A stretch of 42,336 nt of DNA, from contig CANKVM010000013.1 of assembly GCA_947487175.1 (NCBI GenBank), positions 1-42,336 of the forward strand. The letters are read 5' to 3'. The stretch is from Flavobacteriales bacterium (lineage in GTDB: Bacteria; Bacteroidota; Bacteroidia; NS11-12g; UBA955). The stretch's first letter is position 1; each line of letters begins with the position of its first letter. The translations under genes and the position numbers were made by a program. Of the stretch, positions 17,071 through 26,960 are shown piece after piece. The notes beneath the pieces were generated by a model, which did not search any database, had not been told where the DNA came from, and saw only the letters and a program-made list of their open reading frames with translations.

Positions 17071-18962
17071 AAAAGGGTATAGTTTATTCATTGGCTTTTT
17101 GTTTTATTCAATTTGTAGGCGCTCAAATTGTCCCTCATGGAATAAAATTAGATTTAAATCATGTTGATTTTGCCAAAGATTCCGGAATGAAAACAATTTA
17201 TGCTGCTGCACGAAAAGCAAGGGTTGTTTTTGATGGAGAGAATCATTCTATGACTGAATTAAATTCGAGATTGGAGTTTTCAATGATGAAAGGGCTTTAT
17301 GAAAATTGTGGTTATCGCAACTTTATTGTTGAAATGAGCGCAAATAGGGCCTATTATATGGAGCAATATATTTGCAAGAACGATACCAATGCACGTCGTA
17401 TGTTGAATTCTATTTCGTCTGAAAAATACATGCGGTTTTTCGATCATTTGAATGATTGGATGCGAAAAGTTCCTGAAAAGGATAAGATTCATATTTATGG
17501 TTTGGATGTTGAACGTTTTTATGATTTGAGTTTACAGCGATTGGTTGATCATTTAAATACTATTAAAACAAAGATTCCAAAGAATTTGTTTCCAACTGTA
17601 AACGCTGCGAAAATACTTGCTAAAGATTTATTGAAAGCGAATGAAGATTATCATTCAGACTATAGCTCAAGTAGTAAAAAAAGTTTGCATGGTGATTATG
17701 CTTATGGCTCAGATTATGTTGAACCAAATGAAAAAAATACGCTTTCGCTTGCTGATTCTTTGGTTAAGCAATTGGCCTTATATAAAACTTGGTTAGGACC
17801 AGAGTTTGAAAAATTCCAATCAAATTTGGCGTCACTTCAAGAGTATTTTAAGTGGATGAAACTTGAGAATGATGCTCAGCAATATTTGTGGCGAGAGGAA
17901 TACATGGGTAGAAAATTTCAGCAGTTATTGAGTGTTGATACAACTCAGAAATTTTTTGGTCAGTTTGGACGTTGCCATGTAGCTTATTCAAAACAAGATA
18001 ATGATTGTGGGTGGTATAATTATCACAGTGTTTGCAATAAAGTTAGAACCAGCTATTTTCATGGAGATTCAAGTAAAATTGTAAGTATTGCTTTGTTTTA
18101 CAGAGATGAAGAAGAACATTTATCGGCCGTAGATTTGGAAAACAACTCAAACATGGTAGACGAAGTAAGTTCAATTAAAAATATTTCTTCAAAAGTTTCG
18201 TTGCTTTTTGATTTGTATGATACAACCAATGAATTTGTTGAATTAAAAAAGAAGTTTCGCTTTGTATTGTTTAGCGGTTCCGATATTGTTGAATTGCCTT
18301 CATTAAGAAAGGGTGATGCAACCAAAATTGATGATGGCTCAAGTGAAAGAGATCATGCCAAAAAGCGCAGGTTCACTTTTAATATATTGGGTCTTTCTTT
18401 TTTGAAGAATAATTTGACGAATATGCAAAACCACATGCGTAATGTGAATTTTGGAAATACAATTAAAAATCCCTCCAATTGGTATTTCAATCACAGTATT
18501 GGATACCAACATCGCATTTTTAAAACGGAATTAATGGGTTTTTACAGCCTAGGTAATGATGAAACTTTGCTTGATCTAGAAAATGGTACTTTACATTATT
18601 CAGCCGGAGGTGCAATTGGTTCTTTGGGGATTTCATTTGACGTTTCTCGCGTTTCATTTGATATCATGGCTGATTGTGGCGTTTATTCTCAGAAAATTAC
18701 ATATGATCCAAAATCACCGGATATAGCATCAGTGAATAGCAATTTGGTGAATGTCGTGTGTAATTCATTTGTATATGGTGGACATATTGGATGTGATTAT
18801 CAATTTTCAGAAGTGAGCGTGGGAATGTCATATCAAATGATGTTTCAGCCACAAGATGAGATTTGGAGGTATCAGCACAGTCAATACATTTATCAGGATT
18901 TTGGAAAAATAAATGGTTCGCTACTTTGGAATGTTTCTTTGTTGATGAAATTAAAATTATAG
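17067..18962 (+). CDS. Exported protein with an erythromycin-esterase-like domain and a barrel-like C-terminus
   Basis: Residues 1-19 form a signal peptide (ending FVGAQ). Residues about 45-320 resemble the erythromycin esterase (EreA)/ChaN-Tiki superfamily: VVFDGENHSMTELN in the place of the GExxH motif, an acidic IVEMS strand, IYGLDVERF, and a late FGQFGRCHVAY with His in the place of the second catalytic histidine. Residues about 440-631 alternate hydrophobic and polar residues and end in strands such as NGSLLWNVSLLMKLKL, suggesting a small barrel. The enzymatic assignment is by motif order only; antibiotic resistance should not be inferred. The gene starts within the stop of the preceding exported protein (ATGA). 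Confidence 0.65.
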   Translation: MKKGIVYSLAFCFIQFVGAQIVPHGIKLDLNHVDFAKDSGMKTIYAAARKARVVFDGENHSMTELNSRLEFSMMKGLYENCGYRNFIVEMSANRAYYMEQYICKNDTNARRMLNSISSEKYMRFFDHLNDWMRKVPEKDKIHIYGLDVERFYDLSLQRLVDHLNTIKTKIPKNLFPTVNAAKILAKDLLKANEDYHSDYSSSSKKSLHGDYAYGSDYVEPNEKNTLSLADSLVKQLALYKTWLGPEFEKFQSNLASLQEYFKWMKLENDAQQYLWREEYMGRKFQQLLSVDTTQKFFGQFGRCHVAYSKQDNDCGWYNYHSVCNKVRTSYFHGDSSKIVSIALFYRDEEEHLSAVDLENNSNMVDEVSSIKNISSKVSLLFDLYDTTNEFVELKKKFRFVLFSGSDIVELPSLRKGDATKIDDGSSERDHAKKRRFTFNILGLSFLKNNLTNMQNHMRNVNFGNTIKNPSNWYFNHSIGYQHRIFKTELMGFYSLGNDETLLDLENGTLHYSAGGAIGSLGISFDVSRVSFDIMADCGVYSQKITYDPKSPDIASVNSNLVNVVCNSFVYGGHIGCDYQFSEVSVGMSYQMMFQPQDEIWRYQHSQYIYQDFGKINGSLLWNVSLLMKLKL

Positions 18963-18978
18963 CATCGAGATTTCAATG

Positions 18979-19009
18979 TTGGTGATGTGATTAGACAATA
19001 TTAAATTTT
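18979..19009 (+). promoter_or_regulatory. Candidate promoter of pssA-purE-DUF3109
   Basis: TTG at 18979-18981 and TAAATTTT at 19002-19009 are separated by 20 bases, close to the Bacteroidota arrangement TTTG-N19-TAnnTTTG with one mismatch in the -7 box. The pssA ATG follows 19 bases later. Confidence 0.35.
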
Positions 19010-19028
19010 AAATTAAAAAAAGATAAAA

Positions 19029-19763
19029 ATGATTCAATCTATTCCAAATTTAATCACTTTAGGTAATTTATCCTGTGGTTTATTGGGTATTACCATGGTA
19101 ATGCAGGGAAATCCATTTGCTGGGTTTCTTTTTATGATTTTAGGCGCAATTCTCGATTTTTTTGATGGATTTGTTGCACGTTTGCTAAAGGCAGATGGAG
19201 AACTAGGAAAGCAGTTAGATAGTATGGCCGATGTGGTTACCTTTGGCGTATTGCCAGGTTTGATTTGGCGATATTATATCCAAAATCAAGGATATTGTTC
19301 GGCTTCAGGTTTTTGCGTGAACAATTATGTTTGGATGTTTATTCCATTGGGTGCTGCTTATCGATTGGCGAAATTCAACATTGACACCCGACAAACAACG
19401 GGATTTTTAGGAGTTCCTACGCCTATTACTGGTTTGGCATTGGCATCATGGAGTTGGATTATGTTTACCTTGAAGGAACCTACATTTTCGGTGTTGGATG
19501 TTCGTGAACTTTTAACCCATTATTATTTATGGCTTTATGTTCCTCTTTTGGCTTCATACATGATGATTTCAGACTTTCCAATGTTGGCTTTGAAGTTTAA
19601 AGGTGGCGATCCATTAAACATGTGGAAATATGCACTTTTGGCACTAGGTATCATAAGCATTGCATTATTTGGAGCAGCTGGAGTTGCAGTTTTTTATTTT
19701 ATTTATATACTTATCTCTTTTATTGCGAACTTTGCAGTACAAAAACAATCTACAAAAATATGA
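19029..19763 (+). CDS. pssA: CDP-diacylglycerol--serine O-phosphatidyltransferase
   Basis: An integral inner-membrane enzyme that makes phosphatidylserine, the precursor of phosphatidylethanolamine. The CDP-alcohol phosphatidyltransferase signature is complete: Asp46-Gly47-x2-Ala50-Arg51-x8-Gly60-x3-Asp64-x3-Asp68. The 244-residue protein has about six to seven further hydrophobic segments and begins [14 protein letters not shown], typical for PssA in this phylum. No psd gene is adjacent. Its stop overlaps the purE start by 4 bases. Confidence 0.95.
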   Translation: MIQSIPNLITLGNLSCGLLGITMVMQGNPFAGFLFMILGAILDFFDGFVARLLKADGELGKQLDSMADVVTFGVLPGLIWRYYIQNQGYCSASGFCVNNYVWMFIPLGAAYRLAKFNIDTRQTTGFLGVPTPITGLALASWSWIMFTLKEPTFSVLDVRELLTHYYLWLYVPLLASYMMISDFPMLALKFKGGDPLNMWKYALLALGIISIALFGAAGVAVFYFIYILISFIANFAVQKQSTKI

Positions 19764-20272
19764 AAGTTGGAATAATCATGGGTAGCGATAGCGACTTGCC
19801 TGTAATGCAAGAAGCAGCAGCAATTTTAAGTCAATTAGGTGTTGAATATGAACTCACAATTGTTTCTGCCCATAGAACACCTGATCGTTTGGTAGACTAT
19901 GGTAAAAATGCCCACAACAATGGAATTGTGGTTGTAATTGCTGGAGCAGGTGGTGCTGCGCATCTGCCAGGAATGATTGCTGCTTTTACTCACTTGCCTG
20001 TAATTGGCGTACCTGTGAAGTCAAGCAATATGAGTGGATTAGATAGTTTATATTCAATTGTTCAAATGCCTCCAGGAGTTCCTGTTGCAACTGTTGCTAT
20101 CAATGGTGCCCGCAATGCTGGTATTTTGGCTGCTCAAATTATAGGAATTTCAAATGAAGAGGTTGCAAAATCTGTAATCGCATTTAAAGAGTCAATGAAT
20201 ACAGAGGTTTTAGAAAAAGCTACCAAGGTTGAAGAAATTGGGTATCAAAATTATTTGAACCTAAAAAAATGA
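19760..20272 (+). CDS. purE: N5-carboxyaminoimidazole ribonucleotide mutase
   Basis: PurE class I converts N5-CAIR to CAIR in purine synthesis. The 170-residue protein begins [15 protein letters not shown] and has the substrate-binding motifs [21 protein letters not shown] and the central [27 protein letters not shown] region. The start is the ATG at 19760, inside the pssA stop; the open frame reaches further upstream in pssA but that extension is an artefact of overlap. purK, its normal partner, is not here. It overlaps the DUF3109 gene by 4 bases. Confidence 0.96.
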   Translation: MKVGIIMGSDSDLPVMQEAAAILSQLGVEYELTIVSAHRTPDRLVDYGKNAHNNGIVVVIAGAGGAAHLPGMIAAFTHLPVIGVPVKSSNMSGLDSLYSIVQMPPGVPVATVAINGARNAGILAAQIIGISNEEVAKSVIAFKESMNTEVLEKATKVEEIGYQNYLNLKK

Positions 20273-20847
20273 TCATTGTTGGGAATGCCCTTGTTTCTGA
20301 GGATGTTTTAGAGAAAAAATTTGCCTGCCAAATTAATAAATGCAAGGGCGAATGCTGTGTTCAAGGCGATGCCGGAGCACCTTTGCTTAAAGAAGAAGCG
20401 GATATTATTCTGGATATTTATGATAAAATTGAACCTTATTTAAGTGAAGAAGGTATCAATGTAATCAAAGAACATGGCTATGTAACCAGAGATATCGATG
20501 GCGACTTGGTTACAGTTTGTAGACCCACCGGAGAATGCGTTTTTGTGGTTTATGAAGACAATGGAATTGCTTCTTGCGGAATTGAAAAAGCCTACACCGA
20601 TGGGAAAATTGATTTCAAGAAACCAATAAGCTGCCATTTATATCCTATAAGAGCAAAAAAATATGGGTCTTACGTTGCAATGAATTATCACCATTGGGAT
20701 ATTTGCAGTGATGCTTGTAGCGCAGGTTCGGAATTGAATATTCCGGTATATGAATTTCTGAAGGAACCCCTGATTCGTAAAATGGGAGAGGAGTGGTATC
20801 AAGAGTTATCTGATATTGCCAGAGATTGGCGCAACAGGGTAGTTTAA
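20269..20847 (+). CDS. DUF3109 family cysteine-rich protein
   Basis: A 192-residue soluble protein with ten cysteines: C20, C25, C29 and C30 in the N-terminal [11 protein letters not shown] cluster, then C84, C90, C103, C122, C146 and C150. The later pattern [15 protein letters not shown] and ISCHLYPIR recalls the YkgJ-type CxxCxxCC zinc- or iron-binding proteins. The family is Bacteroidota-typical and its function is not known to me. A metal-binding role is inferred from the cysteines. It starts inside the purE stop and its last codons overlap the converging prenyltransferase stop by 4 bases (TTAA gives both stops). Confidence 0.85.
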   Translation: MIIVGNALVSEDVLEKKFACQINKCKGECCVQGDAGAPLLKEEADIILDIYDKIEPYLSEEGINVIKEHGYVTRDIDGDLVTVCRPTGECVFVVYEDNGIASCGIEKAYTDGKIDFKKPISCHLYPIRAKKYGSYVAMNYHHWDICSDACSAGSELNIPVYEFLKEPLIRKMGEEWYQELSDIARDWRNRVV

Positions 20848-21701
20848 CAAAATAAGCTAGAAAACAATCCAATGAACATGGTTAATTTTAACCAATTGGA
20901 TATTTTTCTAAATTGTCCCTTTTCATTTGCGTTGTAAAGCAAATATAGAAAATAGAAAATGGGTGTAATTATTAAGAGAGCAATATAAGCTCTAAACAAA
21001 AATTCGTTAGATTGAAAAATGAGCAAAACAGCTATAAATAGGGTAACGAATAAGAAAATTGCCGCGAGTATTTTAGTAGCTCGTACCCCTTTTAGAATAG
21101 GATAGGTTTCATATTCTTGGGTTTTATCTCCTTCAATATCTTCAATGTCTTTAATTAATTCTCTGGCCATGGTAATTAAAAAGGCGACCGTTGCGTATTC
21201 AGCAAAGTAAGTGTTTTGCACGTTGAAAACACCTCTCGATGCAACATAAACCACCATTCCTGCCATCATGGCAATTAAAAGATTGCCTTGTAGCATTTCG
21301 CCTTTTAAGTCGCTAGAATAGAAATAAAGAAGAATTGCCAATACAATGCAAAGTATTCCCATTCCTATGCCGGTTAAAAAACCTGAAATAATTCCCAATG
21401 AAGTTAAAATTACATAAAATATTTTGGCCGCTTTGGGTGAAATATGTTTGCTGAGAATGAGCTTTTCTGGTCTGTTAATATTGTCGGTTTCTATGTCGAA
21501 AATATCGTTGATTACATAACCACCTGCCGCCACAAAAACACAGGCTAGCATGGTTGTGATTGATTCTTTAAATCGGATATTACTCCAATCGAAATGTAAA
21601 AAGCTGTGATTAATTCTAGAAGCAGATAATATAAAAAGGAGCTGTGTAAGAACAGTTAATAATAAATTAATGGGTCGAACAAGCTTCCAATAGTATTTCA
21701 C
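20844..21701 (-). CDS. UbiA-type prenyltransferase, geranylgeranylglycerol-phosphate geranylgeranyltransferase-like
   Basis: An inner-membrane prenyltransferase of the UbiA superfamily with about eight hydrophobic segments over 285 residues. The first Asp motif is NDIFDIETDNINRP (residues 65-78) and the second is DIEDIEGDKTQEYETYP. Both are well preserved. The NRPEKLILSKHIS wording is like that of the archaeal-type DGGGP synthase group often named in Bacteroidota, but the true acceptor (a quinone precursor, a lipid or another) cannot be set from this. The start is GTG at 21701, 5 bases after the def stop, so it is likely the last gene of a ruvX-def-ubiA run. Confidence 0.87.
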   Translation of the reverse strand: MKYYWKLVRPINLLLTVLTQLLFILSASRINHSFLHFDWSNIRFKESITTMLACVFVAAGGYVINDIFDIETDNINRPEKLILSKHISPKAAKIFYVILTSLGIISGFLTGIGMGILCIVLAILLYFYSSDLKGEMLQGNLLIAMMAGMVVYVASRGVFNVQNTYFAEYATVAFLITMARELIKDIEDIEGDKTQEYETYPILKGVRATKILAAIFLFVTLFIAVLLIFQSNEFLFRAYIALLIITPIFYFLYLLYNANEKGQFRKISNWLKLTMFIGLFSSLFC

Positions 21702-21706
21702 AGTCT

Positions 21707-22258
21707 TTATTTTTTTGGAAATTTCATTTTATAGTCAACATCTACATAGCCTTTTGAAATGTTTTCTAAACGTTTTTTTATCATTCCTCTTTTTAGGGGA
21801 CTTACCCTGTCTGTGAATAAAATTCCCTCAATATGATCATATTCATGTTGGATAATTCTAGCGGCCATTCCATCAAAAGTTTGGGTATGTTCTTGCCATT
21901 TTTCATCAAAAAAGTGGATGGTTAATTCCCCTTTTCTTTTAACGTTTGCCCTTACATTGGGTATACTTAAACAACCTTCTTCAAAGTCCCATTCATTACC
22001 GAACTCTTCTTTGATTGTGGCATTAATAAATACTTGTTTGAAACCCTTAGGTTTGATGTCGTCAACATCGGCACCATCAACAACGAATAGTCGTATAGGT
22101 AAACCTATTTGAGGAGCTGCCAAACCAATGCCATTGCTTTCATACATGGTTTCAAACATATTGCTTATTAACTGAAGTAATTGAGGATAATCTTTATCAA
22201 TGTCGTCGGCTTTTTTTCGAAGCACTGGTTGTCCGTATGCGTATATTGGAAAAATCAT
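21707..22258 (-). CDS. def: Peptide deformylase
   Basis: Removes the formyl group from the N-terminal methionine of new proteins. All three motifs are present: GIGLAAPQIG, EEGCLSIP (zinc Cys) and QHEYDHIEG (HEYDH, the two zinc His and catalytic Glu). The protein is 183 residues, the usual length. Its start lies inside the ruvX stop (ATGA), so the pair is coupled. Confidence 0.97.
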   Translation of the reverse strand: MIFPIYAYGQPVLRKKADDIDKDYPQLLQLISNMFETMYESNGIGLAAPQIGLPIRLFVVDGADVDDIKPKGFKQVFINATIKEEFGNEWDFEEGCLSIPNVRANVKRKGELTIHFFDEKWQEHTQTFDGMAARIIQHEYDHIEGILFTDRVSPLKRGMIKKRLENISKGYVDVDYKMKFPKK

Positions 22259-22668
22259 GAAATTCTTTGTAAGTGTGTTTGAAGAATTAAAGTTGCAGAA
22301 ATAGTATCTACAAGTTTTTTATCTTTTCTATTTTCTCTTTTAACAACTGATTTATTAATGAAGTGTTGAGCTTCGTGACTACTCAATCTTTCATCAATTG
22401 TTGCTAAGGGCACTGTTGGGTAATTTGTATTTAACCAACTAATAAAATCTCTAACAGGTTGGGTAGCATCTGTATCTTCTCCAGATAATTTAGAAGGCAT
22501 ACCCACAACAAATTCGTCGATTGTTTCGAGTTTAGCGTAATCGGATAGCCATTTTGGAAAGTCAGATGCAAAAACAGTGGTAAGTGGTTGTGCGAAAATC
22601 TTCAATGGATCAGTAATTGCAATGCCAATTCGTTTTAGGCCATAGTCAATTCCAATAATTCTACCCAT
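22255..22668 (-). CDS. ruvX: Holliday junction resolvase-like protein RuvX/YqgF
   Basis: An RNase H-fold nuclease, implicated in 16S rRNA 5'-end processing and recombination. The 137-residue protein begins IIGIDYGLKRIGIAITDPL with the first catalytic Asp. Glu/Asp ligands follow in EFVVGMPSKLSGED and TIDERLSSHEAQ. It is the first gene of a run with def and the UbiA-type prenyltransferase, and its promoter box lies 4 bases upstream of the ATG. Confidence 0.95.
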   Translation of the reverse strand: MGRIIGIDYGLKRIGIAITDPLKIFAQPLTTVFASDFPKWLSDYAKLETIDEFVVGMPSKLSGEDTDATQPVRDFISWLNTNYPTVPLATIDERLSSHEAQHFINKSVVKRENRKDKKLVDTISATLILQTHLQRIS

Positions 22669-22672
22669 GTTG

Positions 22673-22680
22673 CAAAGGTA
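22673..22680 (-). promoter_or_regulatory. -7 promoter box of ruvX-def-ubiA
   Basis: On the minus strand TACCTTTG matches TAnnTTTG and is separated from the ruvX ATG by only 4 bases, so the transcript would be leaderless. It sits directly after the groEL terminator hairpin. Confidence 0.6.
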
Positions 22681-22683
22681 ATA

Positions 22684-22715
22684 AAAAAAGGTGCGGAAAT
22701 TTCCGCACCTTTTTT
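22684..22715 (-). terminator. Rho-independent terminator after groEL (bidirectional)
   Basis: A perfect 32-base inverted repeat: GGTGCGGAAA at 22690-22699 faces TTTCCGCACC at 22700-22709, flanked by A6 and T6. On the minus strand it lies 21 bases past the groEL stop and ends in a T tract. It separates groEL from the ruvX promoter. Confidence 0.9.
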
Positions 22716-22735
22716 GTTGTATTGAGAGGAGATGA

Positions 22736-24379
<1,644 letters not shown>

Positions 24380-24383
24380 TTAA

Positions 24384-24659
24384 TTATAAAATTGCTAAAA
24401 TGTCGCTCTCGCGCATGATTAAATAATCTGTGCCTTCAACATTGATTTCTGTACCAGCATATTTGCCATACAAAACAGTGTCGCCAATTTTTACAGTCAT
24501 AGGCTCATCTACTTTTCCACTGCCAACAGCAACAACTTGTCCTTTTTGTGGTTTTTCTTTTGCTGTATCAGGAATAATAATACCTGAAGCTGTTTTTAGA
24601 TCTGCGGCAACCGGCTCTACCAGAACTCGGTCGGCCAATGGTTTAATGTTCACTGACAT
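24384..24659 (-). CDS. groES: 10 kDa co-chaperonin GroES
   Basis: The lid of the GroEL chamber. From the ATG at 24659 it has 91 residues and begins [14 protein letters not shown] with the mobile loop around [13 protein letters not shown], and it ends RESDILAIL. The frame stays open 25 codons further upstream, but that part is unconserved and AT-rich, so it is left out. The upstream region holds an inverted repeat and direct repeats (24763-24807) and no CIRCE element. Confidence 0.98.
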   Translation of the reverse strand: MSVNIKPLADRVLVEPVAADLKTASGIIIPDTAKEKPQKGQVVAVGSGKVDEPMTVKIGDTVLYGKYAGTEINVEGTDYLIMRESDILAIL

Positions 24660-24762
24660 ATTTTTTATTGGATTTTTATAATTGTTAATTTCTCTATTCT
24701 TGTATCGAATATTATGCCAAGGCATTTTGAACAATTTTTGACTGCAATTTTATAAGAATTTT

Positions 24763-24807
24763 ATGACAAATTAGATTTCGCTGTGTCAATTTGTCATATC
24801 GCTGTGT
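24763..24807 (-). promoter_or_regulatory. Candidate operator upstream of groESL
   Basis: The 186-base gap between kdtA and groES contains a perfect 10-base inverted repeat, ATGACAAATT (24763-24772) and AATTTGTCAT (24788-24797) with a 15-base spacer. It also has two copies of TCGCTGTGT at 24778-24786 and 24799-24807, 21 bases apart. No CIRCE sequence (TTAGCACTC-N9-GAGTGCTAA) is present. A heat-shock regulator site is inferred from position only; part of it may instead be the end of kdtA transcription. Confidence 0.35.
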
Positions 24808-24845
24808 TCGATTAAACTCAATTTAATTGCTGAATCAATTCGTTT

Positions 24846-26081
24846 TTATTTGCGATTGAGGATTTTCAATACAGCAAATTCAATTTGTGGGATACATGTA
24901 TCAAAATGTGCTTTCGTTTTTTGTTTGAGTACTTTTAATTCCAGAAAATTGAAAGTGGTATCAATTGTTTGTGCCAGTTCATCAATTGTTTTTACCTGAA
25001 AGCCAATTTTTGCATCAACGAATTCTTTTGCTTCCGGGAATTTATCGGTGTTTGGGCCAAAAATTACAGGAACTCCCGCGGCCGATGCTTCAATAATATT
25101 GTGTAACCCCTTCCCAAAGGCACCGCCAATTACGGCTATGTCTGACAATTTATATAACCTCGACAATAATCCGATATTATCAATGATAAGAATTTTCGTA
25201 TTTGAATTATTTTCGAAATTTGATAATCGTTCTGCTCCAAATGATTTGAATTTTTGTTCAATTTCATCAATGTGGTTTTGGGAAATATCATGGGGCGCTA
25301 TTAAAACACATTGGTTTGCTTTCAAAGTTTGATTTTGCAAATATTTAAGAAGTCCATTCTCTTCTGCTTCCCAAGAACTTCCCAAAATTAAAGTGCTTTT
25401 TCTATGTGTAAAGTCTTTTATTTTTTGAGGGACATCATTCAGTTGTAATTGTAATTTCTGGGTTCGTAAATAACGAATGTCGCCAAGGAGTTCAATATTT
25501 GGTAATTGAATCGAATTCCCCAATTCAACTGTATTTTTATCTTGAGCAAAAAATCCCGCACATTTTTTTATTGAATTTTGCCAAAACGATGCCCAAGGTT
25601 TTAGAATGAAATGATTGTCTCTGAGTAAGAAATTCCAATACCAAAGAGGAATCTTTTTTTGATGGCATGCATTGATCATATTTGGCCAAAATTCATATTT
25701 AATAAATATGGCAATGTCGGGATTGATGTTTTTAATCCAATTTTTAGCATTTTTATTTGAATCAAATGGCAAATATAATTTGGTGCAATTCGAAGGTAAT
25801 TTGGCGTTTTTGTATCCAGATGGAGAGAAAAAACTGATGATAAACTCAGTTGAAGGTTCGTTTTTGGATATTTCTTCAATAAGTGGAATAGCCATTTCAT
25901 ATTCACCCAAACTCGCGGCATGAATCCAAATTCTTTTTTGTGTATTTTTTGGAATTTTATTGATTAAATCTACTTGTGATTTTCTTCCATCAATCATTTC
26001 CTTGGCTTTTGGGCTAAAAATGCCCGCTAGGCGAATGAGTCCCTCAAAAATGAAAATTGAAAATGAATAAATAACTTTCAA
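24846..26081 (-). CDS. waaA: 3-deoxy-D-manno-octulosonic acid (Kdo) transferase
   Basis: Transfers Kdo from CMP-Kdo to lipid A precursor at the inner membrane. The 411-residue GT30 enzyme has an N-terminal membrane anchor, the catalytic Glu in HAASLGEYEMA, the central KYEFWPNM motif and the C-terminal nucleotide-binding stretch IGGAFGKGLHNIIEASAAGVPVIFGP region. It follows a predicted outer-membrane protein gene by 4 bases, so the two form an operon. Confidence 0.95.
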   Translation of the reverse strand: MKVIYSFSIFIFEGLIRLAGIFSPKAKEMIDGRKSQVDLINKIPKNTQKRIWIHAASLGEYEMAIPLIEEISKNEPSTEFIISFFSPSGYKNAKLPSNCTKLYLPFDSNKNAKNWIKNINPDIAIFIKYEFWPNMINACHQKKIPLWYWNFLLRDNHFILKPWASFWQNSIKKCAGFFAQDKNTVELGNSIQLPNIELLGDIRYLRTQKLQLQLNDVPQKIKDFTHRKSTLILGSSWEAEENGLLKYLQNQTLKANQCVLIAPHDISQNHIDEIEQKFKSFGAERLSNFENNSNTKILIIDNIGLLSRLYKLSDIAVIGGAFGKGLHNIIEASAAGVPVIFGPNTDKFPEAKEFVDAKIGFQVKTIDELAQTIDTTFNFLELKVLKQKTKAHFDTCIPQIEFAVLKILNRK

Positions 26082-26085
26082 AATA

Positions 26086-26928
26086 TTAATCCATAAAATA
26101 CTCTTGATCTCTTAATTTTTGGTCAATCCGTATGGGTATAATTAATCCAAAATGGACACCGGCTGTAATTTCATTGATGTCGGTATTGTCTGCTTTGTTA
26201 TTTCCAAAATCCCAAGGGCGCAAACTATGCGCAACTCCTTGAATAAAATCAAAGCCCAACACACAACTAATTGCATTGAAGTTAAAGTATTGGATTCGAA
26301 TTCTCTCAGCTATTTGGTATCCACCCGCAAGTTTGTCGTAACCAGTTTTATTGTTTCCTTCAATTTGAGGTACTGTACCTTGGTCGACCTGATAATCAAT
26401 ATAAGTTTGCGAATAACCTCCACCAATTCCAATTTGCAGGGCTAAATGTTTTTTTGTGAATTTCTGAAAAGGATAAAAATTGCGTGAGATGTATGCTCTG
26501 GATGAAAATCCTCTTAATCTGGCGCGAATCACCGCAGGATGTCCATTCATATCAATTATATCGCCATTTTCGTTAGAAATATTATTGAAAAATCCGGCGG
26601 TATTTACGTCGTTCCCAAAATAAATATTATAGTCTAAACTGCCCACCCAAATGCCTTGATGTTGATATTCCAGGGCAAATGGAAAACTTGTAAATTCAGG
26701 GTATTTAAGCGCGATGTCGCTGTAATTTTGATTATATGCCGCTCCAACGTTTAAAAAAATCCACGATTTGTCTTTATTAGAGAAAATAGGAAATTTTTTA
26801 TTGTTTAAAGTATCGGCTGTTTGAACTTTTGCGGTATCTGTATCGATATTATTTGAAGCCGTAATTTCATTCGAAATGAAAAATAGACTCCAAATAAGAA
26901 CATGTTTAAAAGCAATTTGATACCTCAT
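26086..26928 (-). CDS. Predicted outer-membrane beta-barrel protein
   Basis: A 280-residue exported protein. From the ATG at 26928 it has a signal peptide (residues 1-25, ending NEITAS). The rest shows alternating strands with aromatic girdle residues (IWVGSLDYNIYFG, HLALQIGIGGGYSQTYIDYQVD, ITAGVHFGLIIPIRI), which fits a small barrel in the outer membrane. I recognise no family. The frame stays open 30 codons upstream, but that part is unlike a protein start and overlaps the previous gene. A -7 box 6 bases before the ATG supports the start. Operon with waaA hints at an envelope or LPS role. Confidence 0.75.
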   Translation of the reverse strand: MRYQIAFKHVLIWSLFFISNEITASNNIDTDTAKVQTADTLNNKKFPIFSNKDKSWIFLNVGAAYNQNYSDIALKYPEFTSFPFALEYQHQGIWVGSLDYNIYFGNDVNTAGFFNNISNENGDIIDMNGHPAVIRARLRGFSSRAYISRNFYPFQKFTKKHLALQIGIGGGYSQTYIDYQVDQGTVPQIEGNNKTGYDKLAGGYQIAERIRIQYFNFNAISCVLGFDFIQGVAHSLRPWDFGNNKADNTDINEITAGVHFGLIIPIRIDQKLRDQEYFMD

Positions 26929-26934
26929 GAAATT

Positions 26935-26942
26935 CGAAAATA
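26935..26942 (-). promoter_or_regulatory. -7 promoter box of the outer-membrane protein-waaA pair
   Basis: On the minus strand TATTTTCG fits TAnnTTTG with one change and lies 6 bases before the ATG at 26928, in the 32-base gap after the alpha/beta hydrolase. Confidence 0.45.
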
Positions 26943-26960
26943 ATATTAAAAATTGAGATG

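Noticed and set aside
17067..18962. Reading the EreA-like gene as an antibiotic-resistance determinant
   Set aside because: Only general superfamily motifs are seen; the exported barrel-bearing architecture differs from EreA/EreB and nothing supports macrolide specificity.
19622..19759. Upstream extension of purE inside pssA
   Set aside because: It is the pssA 3' end read in another frame; PurE begins at the conserved [11 protein letters not shown].
24660..24734. Upstream extension of groES
   Set aside because: It is AT-rich and unconserved; GroES starts at the ATG at 24659 with 91 residues, the normal length.
24660..24845. CIRCE element upstream of groESL
   Set aside because: No TTAGCACTC or GAGTGCTAA sequence is present; only the unrelated repeats listed above.
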